Of a stretch of DNA of 9,038 nt, positions 1-6,345 are shown piece by piece. The stretch is from Verrucomicrobiales bacterium (GTDB lineage Bacteria; Verrucomicrobiota; Verrucomicrobiia; Limisphaerales; UBA1100). A model generated the notes under the pieces. It was given only the letters and a program-made list of their open reading frames with translations, made no database searches and was not told where the DNA came from. Position numbers and translations under genes: made by a program. The DNA lies in assembly GCA_003517285.1 (NCBI GenBank), contig DPAW01000026.1, positions 1 through 9,038 on the forward strand, in the 5' to 3' direction. The stretch's first letter is position 1. The number at the start of each line of letters is the position of its first letter.

Positions 1-4
1 TTTT

Positions 5-1093
5 ATGCAAAATCATATTCTTCTAGACGCCGACGCCCCGGGTGGTGGCTCCTCCGCTCACGCAGCTGAGACCGGATCCGGACTGTCCGATGACGACAAG
101 GTGGCTGTGGACCAGTTGCGCGTCCACTATGGCAAAATGAAAGATGAACTGTCCAAGGTGATTATTGGTCAGGACAACGTCGTGGACGAGATGCTGATGT
201 GTATCCTGTCCCGTGGACACGGTCTTTTGATGGGTGTGCCGGGGTTGGCGAAGACGCTGATGGTGAACTCGCTCTCCAAGATCATGAGCCTAGATTTCAA
301 CCGGATTCAGTTCACGCCTGACCTGATGCCGAGCGATATTACCGGCACAGAGATTCTGCAGGACGGCGAGGCCGGTCGGCGGCAGTTTGAATTTGTTAAA
401 GGACCGATTTTCGCCAACATCATTCTGGCGGACGAAATCAACCGGACACCGCCAAAGACGCAAAGTGCGTTGTTGGAGGCCATGCAGGAACATCGCGTGA
501 CCACGGCCGGCGAACACCGTGCCTTGCCGCAGCCGTTCTTTGTGTTGGCCACGCAAAACCCGATCGAGCAGGAAGGCACCTATCCGTTGCCTGAGGCGCA
601 GCTGGACCGCTTCATGTTCTTGATTACCGTTGATTACCCCACCGTCGATGAAGAGCGGCGCATTGCCCGGGAAACCACCGGCACCACAGCGGCACAACTC
701 GAAGAGGTGATCGACGGCGAAGCCCTGCAACGTTACCAAAGCCTGGTTGAGCGCGTGCCCGTGCCGGACCATGTGTATGACGACGTGGTGGAGATGGTGC
801 GCATGACCCGGCCAAAGACCGATGATGCCCCGGAATGGGTGAAGAAATGGGTGACATGGGGTTCCGGCCCGCGTGCTATTCAGTACCTGATTCGCGGAGC
901 CAAGGCCAACGCCGTGTTGAACGGCCGCTACGTGGTCGGCTGGGAGGATGTGGAATCTGTGGCAAAGCCCGTGCTCACGCATCGTATCCTCACCAACTTC
1001 CAAGCCCAAAGCGAGGGCGTGGACAGCCAGTTTGTGATCACCAAGCTGCTCGAGAATATCCGCGACAAGGAAGCGGCTCTTGCCGATCAGTAA
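5..1093 (+). CDS. moxR: MoxR-family AAA+ ATPase
   Basis: A cytoplasmic ATP-driven chaperone-like motor of 362 residues, a normal family length. Visible motifs are Walker A GVPGLAKT (residues 77-84), Walker B with IILADEIN (139-146) followed by the MoxR hallmark around RTPPKTQSALLEAMQEH, sensor 1 ATQNP (182-186), an arginine-bearing DRF (201-203), and sensor 2 GSGPRA with Arg290. All the core catalytic residues are present, so it should be active. No membrane segment is seen. The first 30 or so residues are poorly conserved in style and rich in Gly, Ala, Ser and Asp. The ATG at 5 has only four bases before it and the frame is open to the left, so an upstream start cannot be excluded. Family members usually sit beside DUF58 and vWA proteins, as here, and are thought to remodel or mature a partner complex through the vWA metal site. 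The substrate is unknown. Family assignment is very secure; the symbol is the family name. Confidence 0.96.
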   Translation: MQNHILLDADAPGGGSSAHAAETGSGLSDDDKVAVDQLRVHYGKMKDELSKVIIGQDNVVDEMLMCILSRGHGLLMGVPGLAKTLMVNSLSKIMSLDFNRIQFTPDLMPSDITGTEILQDGEAGRRQFEFVKGPIFANIILADEINRTPPKTQSALLEAMQEHRVTTAGEHRALPQPFFVLATQNPIEQEGTYPLPEAQLDRFMFLITVDYPTVDEERRIARETTGTTAAQLEEVIDGEALQRYQSLVERVPVPDHVYDDVVEMVRMTRPKTDDAPEWVKKWVTWGSGPRAIQYLIRGAKANAVLNGRYVVGWEDVESVAKPVLTHRILTNFQAQSEGVDSQFVITKLLENIRDKEAALADQ

Positions 1094-1111
1094 AATGGAC
1101 GCGGGAAATTC
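1094..1111 (+). other. Short gap with six-codon minicistron
   Basis: This 18-base gap between the ATPase and DUF58 genes contains an ATG at 1095 that reads MDAGNS and stops with a TGA at 1113-1115. That stop overlaps the TTG start of the DUF58 gene at 1112. It could act as a coupling leader for a poor start codon, but it may equally be chance; no clear Shine-Dalgarno precedes it. Confidence 0.25.
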
Positions 1112-2023
1112 TTGAACGACTCAGCTTACAGCGAGATTCTGGATGGGGATGTGTTGACTCGGCTTTCGGGCCAGTTCTTACACGCACGTCAGCCGATGGT
1201 GGGTAACATCGTCGGTCATCACAAAAGCCCCTTCCGCGGTTCCAGTGTGGAGTTTGCCGAATACCGCAAATACGTGGCCGGCGATGATCTGCGCCTGCTC
1301 GACTGGCGGGTGCTGGCCCGCACCGACCGGTATTATATTCGGGAATTTGAGGCCGACACTAACCTGCGTTGTTATGTGGTGATCGATTGCTCCAAGAGCA
1401 TGGCCTTCGGTGAGAAAGGTGCGCGTAAGTTTGATTACGCTCGCAAGATCGCCGCTACGCTTTCCTATATGCTCGTGCATCAGGGAGATGCGGTGGGACT
1501 GGAGATTTTCGATGATGGCGTGGCCATGGATATTCCGCCCCGACGTAACCCGCTGCACCTGCGTTACATCTTTGATACCCTGGCCGGCGCAGAGCCGCGT
1601 GGGGAAACGGGACTGGTGGCGGAGCTGCATCAATTTGCCGAGCGCATTCGCCAGCGGGCAATGGTGATTATTATTTCCGACTGCTTCTGCGATGTGGACG
1701 AACTGCTCAACTGCTTTGAGCACTTGCATTTCCAGAAACACGACTTCGCGCTGTTCCATCTACTGGACCCGCTGGAGTTGGATCTTGACCTCGATCGGCC
1801 GATCCGGTTTCAGGATATGGAAAGCAATGATGTACTGCTCGCCGAGCCGGAGATTATACGCGAGCAATACCTTGAGGCAGTGCAGGAGTATCTCGTGAAA
1901 ATTCACGAGGGCTGCAACAAGCACAACGCCGATTATCGACGTGTGGTCACCGATCAACCCTACGATCAAATTATCGCGGACTTTTTGATTGAACGCGAAC
2001 AATTGGCGAAAGGTCGGGGGTGA
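1112..2023 (+). CDS. DUF58 family vWA-like protein
   Basis: A 303-residue soluble protein, the usual partner of MoxR ATPases. The DUF58 signature runs through residues 48-71 (FAEYRKYVAGDDLR, then DWRVLART). A vWA-like fold follows with a complete MIDAS metal site: D92-C-S94-K-S96, Thr166 in ETGL, and Asp190 in IIISDCF. No signal peptide or membrane helix is visible, so it should be cytoplasmic and may link the ATPase to the membrane proteins downstream. The start is a TTG, 18 bases after the ATPase stop. I kept it because residues 7-20 (SEILDGDVLTRLSG) resemble the usual family N-terminus; GTG at 1151 is the next option and would cut that part off. A weak GCGGGA lies just upstream. The stop overlaps the next start. 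An oddity is four cysteines near the metal site (C93, C191, C193, C201). Its molecular role is not established. Confidence 0.95.
   Translation: MNDSAYSEILDGDVLTRLSGQFLHARQPMVGNIVGHHKSPFRGSSVEFAEYRKYVAGDDLRLLDWRVLARTDRYYIREFEADTNLRCYVVIDCSKSMAFGEKGARKFDYARKIAATLSYMLVHQGDAVGLEIFDDGVAMDIPPRRNPLHLRYIFDTLAGAEPRGETGLVAELHQFAERIRQRAMVIIISDCFCDVDELLNCFEHLHFQKHDFALFHLLDPLELDLDLDRPIRFQDMESNDVLLAEPEIIREQYLEAVQEYLVKIHEGCNKHNADYRRVVTDQPYDQIIADFLIEREQLAKGRG
2008..2013 (+). promoter_or_regulatory. Ribosome binding site for BatA-like gene
   Basis: GAAAGG lies within the last codons of the DUF58 gene, six bases before the GTG at 2020. It is a moderate Shine-Dalgarno match and supports the GTG as the start over the ATG at 2041. 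Confidence 0.6.
2020..2023 (+). promoter_or_regulatory. GTGA stop-start overlap
   Basis: The GTG start of the BatA-like gene and the TGA stop of the DUF58 gene share these four bases. This is the usual arrangement for translational coupling and implies matched output of the two proteins. Confidence 0.85.
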
Positions 2024-4113
2024 CGTTCCTACAGCCTTTCATGCTTTGGGGTTTGTTGCTCGGCCTGCTGCCGATTTTGATCCACTTGTTCAACCGTTTG
2101 CGACACCGCAAGCTGCCTTGGGCGGCCATGATGTTTCTGCGCATGGCCAATCGCAAATCGACGAAGTACGCCAAGGTGCGCCAGTGGCTGGTGTTACTCT
2201 TTCGAATGCTGGCGGTGTTGGCGCTGATCTTCGCCTTGAGCCGTCCGCTGGCAGGCGGCTGGGTTAAGGGCATGATGTCGGGCAAGCCGGATGTTATTTT
2301 GATCCTGATTGATCGCTCGGCCAGCATGGGGGCTTCGTTGGGAGAACAAACACGATTGGAGCGGGCCGTGGAAACCATGGTAGAATCGGCCAAGGCCTAC
2401 GGCGACGAGGTGCGGTATGTGGTGTTGGAGCATACCGACGAACGCCCGCGGGAAGTGAAAGGCGGCGTGGCTGCGTTGCCCAATGTTGTGGGGCGCGAGG
2501 TGACCGATACGGCGGCGGATTTGCCAACCCTGCTGGAAGCGGCGGCAGATTGGTTTGTGGATACGAAGCCGGGCATCGGTGAGATTTGGGTGGCGTCCGA
2601 TTTGCAATCGAGCAACTGGGATCCGGCGACCAAGGAACGTTGGCGACGGTTATCCGGCAAGATTGAAGGGTTGCCGCAGTCCGTCCGTGTGCGACTGATG
2701 GCTCTGGACGAAGAAATGCCGGCCAATGTTTCGGTGCGTTTATTAGAGGCGGCGAGGCAACGCACGGCGGATGAGGCGGAGCTGGTGTTGAAGCTGGGAT
2801 TTACGCGGGGCTCCGCCTCGCCGGTGGAGTTGGATTTGGCGGTTCAAATCGAGGGCCAGAACAAAAGCGCCACGGTGGCGATGGAAGGCGCCACGCACGA
2901 ACACGAGTTGCGTTTTCCATTGCAACAGGACGCGCAGTCCGGCTGGGGACGTGTGGAGTTGCTGGACCAAGAAGATGGAAACGTGCGGGATAACGTGGCG
3001 TATTTCGTTTATGGCGAACCCATTCAGGCTCAGACTGCAGTGGTCGGTGTGCCGGATCAATTTGCAACGCGTTTTTTGAATTTGGCTGCCGCGCCGGATC
3101 CGGCCAACACCAATCAGGTGAGCACCGTAATTGCCCCCACGGCAGTGAGCCGGGAAACTTGGACGGATTACGCCATGGTATTGTGGCAGGCGCCGCTGCC
3201 CACGGGGGAGGAGGCCGATCGTCTGACCGAATATGCCAAGGCGGGCGGCTTGGTTGTTTGTTTCCCGGAAGATGCCCCGGATAACAATACGTTTAACGGG
3301 TTATCGTGGGGCGAGCTCAAGCGGTTTGAGCAGGATGGAAAGACCTTTGACAACTGGCAGGCCTTGGTGGCGGCCGAGGATGAGCAGGAGCATCTCGGGT
3401 TCCGGATCACCAGCTATTCAGATAGCGAAGGACCGTTGCAGCGGACGGAAGAGGGCTTGTATCTGCCAGTGGATGATTTGCGAGTGAACCAGCGTAAGGC
3501 GATTCAGGGTGATGGCCTAGTGCAGGCTTCCTTTGAAGATGGCGTGCCTTGGATGATGGCTAAGACCGTCGGAAAAGGGCAGGTGGTTTTCTGTGGCACG
3601 CAACCCACCGACATGTGGAGCAGTGCTACCGAAGGATTGGTTCTCGTGCCCATGCTCCAACGTCTATTGGCGGAAGGGGAGGCAATGATGTCCGGCCGCT
3701 ATGTGCAGGGGCATTTGCTTTCGGCGGGAGACGATCGGGCTGCGGAGGGTGAGCGCTGGGTGTCTGAAGAGGGCGGTGAGAATTCGGTCAAGGATTTCAA
3801 TCTGCAGGCCGGCGTATACCGTATGGGCCAACGTGTGGTGGCGGTGAATCGTCCAGTGCGCGAGGATGCCTTGATATCGTTGGAGGCCGATGAAGTGAAG
3901 GCTCTGTTTGGTGCTGTGCCCGTCACACTGTCCCAAGAACGAGTCGCGGATGGCGGTGCGGATGACCCGCAGGAAATTTGGCGCTGGTTTTTTGTGGTCA
4001 TGGCACTGGCGCTTTTGATCGAGGGAATCTTGATCCTGCCCAAGGGCGCGGATGAGCGAGTGGAAATTCAAAGGTCGGCCACAGGCAATGTGTCCACCGA
4101 ACAGGCAACCTGA
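2020..4113 (+). CDS. BatA-like vWA membrane protein
   Basis: A 697-residue membrane protein. The N-terminus is the BatA double-helix module (BatA/TIGR02226 type): helix 1 at about 5-22, a very basic loop at 23-55, helix 2 at 56-74. A vWA domain follows with MIDAS D98-R-S100-A-S102, a candidate Thr164 and Asp194 (VASD). Residues about 240-330 look like a beta-rich CARDB/Ig-like segment. Residues about 338-550 resemble the GATase-like region of similar proteins (YAMVLW at 384-389, GGLVVCFPED at 409-418, GKGQVVFCGTQP at 518-529), with no clear catalytic triad. A third helix lies at 653-673. The basic loop predicts that the vWA and later domains face outside the cytoplasm. The start is a GTG inside the previous stop (GTGA), with AAGG about six bases upstream, and the protein then begins like other BatA N-termini (TFLQPFMLWGL). 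ATG at 2041 is less likely because it would clip helix 1. The substrate is unknown. Confidence 0.93.
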   Translation: MTFLQPFMLWGLLLGLLPILIHLFNRLRHRKLPWAAMMFLRMANRKSTKYAKVRQWLVLLFRMLAVLALIFALSRPLAGGWVKGMMSGKPDVILILIDRSASMGASLGEQTRLERAVETMVESAKAYGDEVRYVVLEHTDERPREVKGGVAALPNVVGREVTDTAADLPTLLEAAADWFVDTKPGIGEIWVASDLQSSNWDPATKERWRRLSGKIEGLPQSVRVRLMALDEEMPANVSVRLLEAARQRTADEAELVLKLGFTRGSASPVELDLAVQIEGQNKSATVAMEGATHEHELRFPLQQDAQSGWGRVELLDQEDGNVRDNVAYFVYGEPIQAQTAVVGVPDQFATRFLNLAAAPDPANTNQVSTVIAPTAVSRETWTDYAMVLWQAPLPTGEEADRLTEYAKAGGLVVCFPEDAPDNNTFNGLSWGELKRFEQDGKTFDNWQALVAAEDEQEHLGFRITSYSDSEGPLQRTEEGLYLPVDDLRVNQRKAIQGDGLVQASFEDGVPWMMAKTVGKGQVVFCGTQPTDMWSSATEGLVLVPMLQRLLAEGEAMMSGRYVQGHLLSAGDDRAAEGERWVSEEGGENSVKDFNLQAGVYRMGQRVVAVNRPVREDALISLEADEVKALFGAVPVTLSQERVADGGADDPQEIWRWFFVVMALALLIEGILILPKGADERVEIQRSATGNVSTEQAT

Positions 4114-4115
4114 TG
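4111..4115 (+). promoter_or_regulatory. TGATG stop-start overlap
   Basis: The TGA of the BatA-like gene and the ATG of the vWA/GATase-like gene share one base. Only a weak AGG (4103-4105) lies upstream, so the second gene probably depends on ribosomes finishing the first. This would keep the two large membrane proteins near one-to-one. Confidence 0.8.
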
Positions 4116-6329
4116 GAGAACGGCTGGCAATTTCAACCCCTGCAGACGCCTGCATGGCTAATTGGCTTTGCGGTGGCGGTTTGGCTGACGACGGCGGTGA
4201 TTAGTTATCGTAATTGGTCTCGTCGCGGCGGTAAGGGTGTCGCGGGCTTGGAGTCGTTGCGGTTCATTATCATGGGCCTGATTCTCTTCACCTTATGTAA
4301 GCCGGAATTTTTGCGGGTGACGGAAATCGAGGAACAGCCGGAAGTGGTGGTCCTGACTGATGCTACGCACAGCATGGATACGCGCGATGTGGTAACGGGC
4401 GCGCGCGATGTGGTGACACGCCAGGAATGGCTTGCAGGGCAAATGGCCACGAACTTCTGGTCGCCCTTGGAGAAGCTGGCCAAGGTGACGGTGCAGGATT
4501 TCGGGATGAGCTTCACTAACGCCGAGGTAGCACTCGGTGATGGTACGGATATTTATCACGCGCTGGAATCCCAGCGCACTAAGCGCAAAAATCTGAAAGC
4601 TGTATTAATGATCGGTGATGGTGATTGGAATGTTGGCGATCCCCCACAACAGGCGGCCATGAAGATGGGCGCTGAAAAGGTGCCGGTGTTTACGTTGACG
4701 GTCGGCAGCGAACAGGCGCAAAAGGATCTCGTGCTTGAATCGGTAAATCCGCCGAAGTTTGGTTTGTTGGGCGAGCAGATTTCTATTCCGTTCCGAGTGC
4801 GAAGCTATATTCCTGAACCCATCCGTACGCAAGTGAAGCTCACCAGCCGTCGCGGGGCCGTGGTCTCTATTGCCAAGCCAATCACCATTCCGGCGTATGG
4901 TCTAGTGAACGACTCCATCGTTTGGGCGCCGCGCGAGCTGGGGGATTACACGATGACACTGGACCTGCCGATTTGGCAGCGTGGCAACGAGAAGGAATTA
5001 ATCGAGGATAACAACGCGCAAACCTTTCACCTCTCTGTTCGTACCGAGAAACTTAACGTACTGGTGGTGGAATCGTATCCCCGGTGGGAATACCGTTATC
5101 TGCGCAATGCGCTTACCCGCGATCCGGGCGTAGATGTAAGCGTGCTGTTGCTGCACCCGGAACTCGGGCCGGGCGCCGGATTGAATTACATTCAGAAATT
5201 TCCGGAGACGCGCGAACAATTGGCGAAGTTCGATGTCGTTTTTCTGGGGGACGTGGGAATTGGTGAAAAGGAGCTAACGCGGGAGCAGTGTGATTTGCTG
5301 CGTGGCTTGGTGGATCAGCAGGGGAGCGGGCTGGTCTTTATGCCTGGTCAGCGAGGCCGGCAATTGACCTTGATGGATCATTCCTTGGGCGATCTGATTC
5401 CAGTGACGTTGGATCGTGATAAACCGGAAGGATTGCTCATGCCGAGTGAAGCCAGCTTCAAACTGAGTAGCCGCGGAAAGGGGCACTTCCTGACCATGCT
5501 GGCTTCGGATGAAGGGTTGAATGAAGTCATCTGGAAAAACCTCCCGGGGTTTTTCTGGTGCTCCGGAGTGGAGCGAGCTCGGCCGGGCACACAGGTGCTG
5601 GCCACGCATTCGAGCATGCGCACCTCCACGGGCTATTTGCCGGTTCTGGCGATTCGACCTTGGGGCAATGGCGAAGTGCTCTTTATGGGGACAGACGCGG
5701 CTTGGCGTTGGCGGCGTGGAGTGGAGGATACCTACCACTATCGTTTCTGGGGACAGGTGGTGCGTTGGATGGCGCACAAGCGTAAGATGGCCCAAGGACA
5801 GGGCATGCGCCTGACCTACAGCCCGGAGAATCCGAAGGTGGGCGACGAGGTATATTTGCAAGCGACAATGCTGGATCTTTCGGGGGACAATTTGAATGTC
5901 GTCTTGCGCGCCGATTTGAAGGAGCCGGATGGCAAAACGCGCAACTTGGAGTTCACCGCGTTGGATGGCGGTTGGGGCGTGTTCAAGGCTCGCTTAAAAG
6001 TGCAGAATGGTGGGCTGCATCAACTCACCATTTACAATCCCAACGGCAAACAGAAATTGGAGACGGAAATTAACGTGGAAAAAATCACGCGCGAATTACT
6101 GGGCCAACCGGCGAACCTGAAGGTGATGCGCGAGATCGCTGAACGCACCGGCGGCCAGTCCGGCGGTCCGGCAGATTTACAAAAGTTAATCGGGGCAATA
6201 AGTTTAGTGGCAGAAAACGAAGTAATCGAGGAGCGTTTCCGTCTATGGAGTAGTGCATGGTGGGGAGGCGCGATCGTCTTCCTGCTTGCAGTTTACTGGG
6301 TGTCTCGTAAGGTGTTGGGGTTGATTTAG
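4113..6329 (+). CDS. vWA and GATase-like membrane protein
   Basis: A 738-residue membrane protein. Helices are predicted at about 13-31 and 48-62 with a basic loop between them (RNWSRRGGKG), and a last helix at 713-730 followed by a basic tail. The vWA domain has a MIDAS variant D83-A-T85-H-S87, Thr145 in GDGTDIYHAL and Asp169 in LMIGDGDWN. A beta-rich segment covers about 205-310. A class I glutamine-amidotransferase-like region follows at about 315-555 (LNVLVVESYPRWEYRYLRNAL, then FDVVFLGD, GLVFMPGQRG, and the conserved-looking WRWRRGVEDTYHYRFWGQ). No nucleophile elbow of the G-x-C-x-G kind is seen, so amide transfer is unlikely and a binding or scaffold role is more plausible. Residues about 565-655 look like another Ig-like domain. 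The ATG shares its A with the previous TGA and has no good Shine-Dalgarno of its own, which suggests reinitiation after the BatA-like gene. Such proteins are often annotated simply as glutamine amidotransferase; that label should be treated with care. Confidence 0.92.
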   Translation: MENGWQFQPLQTPAWLIGFAVAVWLTTAVISYRNWSRRGGKGVAGLESLRFIIMGLILFTLCKPEFLRVTEIEEQPEVVVLTDATHSMDTRDVVTGARDVVTRQEWLAGQMATNFWSPLEKLAKVTVQDFGMSFTNAEVALGDGTDIYHALESQRTKRKNLKAVLMIGDGDWNVGDPPQQAAMKMGAEKVPVFTLTVGSEQAQKDLVLESVNPPKFGLLGEQISIPFRVRSYIPEPIRTQVKLTSRRGAVVSIAKPITIPAYGLVNDSIVWAPRELGDYTMTLDLPIWQRGNEKELIEDNNAQTFHLSVRTEKLNVLVVESYPRWEYRYLRNALTRDPGVDVSVLLLHPELGPGAGLNYIQKFPETREQLAKFDVVFLGDVGIGEKELTREQCDLLRGLVDQQGSGLVFMPGQRGRQLTLMDHSLGDLIPVTLDRDKPEGLLMPSEASFKLSSRGKGHFLTMLASDEGLNEVIWKNLPGFFWCSGVERARPGTQVLATHSSMRTSTGYLPVLAIRPWGNGEVLFMGTDAAWRWRRGVEDTYHYRFWGQVVRWMAHKRKMAQGQGMRLTYSPENPKVGDEVYLQATMLDLSGDNLNVVLRADLKEPDGKTRNLEFTALDGGWGVFKARLKVQNGGLHQLTIYNPNGKQKLETEINVEKITRELLGQPANLKVMREIAERTGGQSGGPADLQKLIGAISLVAENEVIEERFRLWSSAWWGGAIVFLLAVYWVSRKVLGLI
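4381..4422 (+). repeat. Imperfect 21-base in-frame tandem repeat
   Basis: Thirteen bases (CGCGCGATGTGGT) occur at 4381-4393 and again at 4402-4414, a period of 21 bases or seven codons. The protein reads RDVVTGA then RDVVTRQ at residues 91-104, directly after the MIDAS motif of the vWA/GATase-like protein. It looks like a small in-frame duplication. Confidence 0.7.
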
Positions 6330-6336
6330 AACGAAC

Positions 6337-6343
6337 GGAGGGG
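6337..6343 (+). promoter_or_regulatory. Strong ribosome binding site
   Basis: GGAGGGG lies just before the ATG at 6346, with four bases between GGAGG and the start codon. It is the best Shine-Dalgarno in the window and decides the start of the DUF4175-like gene. It suggests that this gene is translated independently, unlike the two coupled genes before it. Confidence 0.85.
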
Positions 6344-6345
6344 AA

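Noticed and set aside
60..105. Restriction-site-like and DDDK-coding bases near the left end, suggesting a cloning artefact
   Set aside because: Single six-base sites and a DDDK string occur by chance, and the sequence continues smoothly into a native MoxR protein.
290..1009. Minus-strand open frame of 239 residues opposite the ATPase gene
   Set aside because: It lies wholly inside a gene with complete AAA+ motifs, its protein shows no domain, and its His-rich make-up is typical of the antisense frame.
835..1206. Plus-strand open frame of 123 residues across the ATPase-DUF58 junction
   Set aside because: It is in another frame, has no ribosome binding site, and overlaps conserved parts of two clear genes.
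1178..1759. Minus-strand open frame of 193 residues opposite the DUF58 gene
   Set aside because: It mirrors conserved DUF58 sequence and shows no recognisable motif of its own.
3664..4155. Minus-strand open frame of 163 residues across the third and fourth genes
   Set aside because: It overlaps coding sequence on the other strand for its whole length and has no supporting start signal or domain.
5274..5861. Minus-strand open frame of 195 residues
   Set aside because: It is the antisense of the GATase-like region, with no domain or independent evidence.
6330..6345. Possible terminator between the fourth and fifth genes
   Set aside because: The 16-base gap holds a ribosome binding site and has no room for a hairpin with a T-run.
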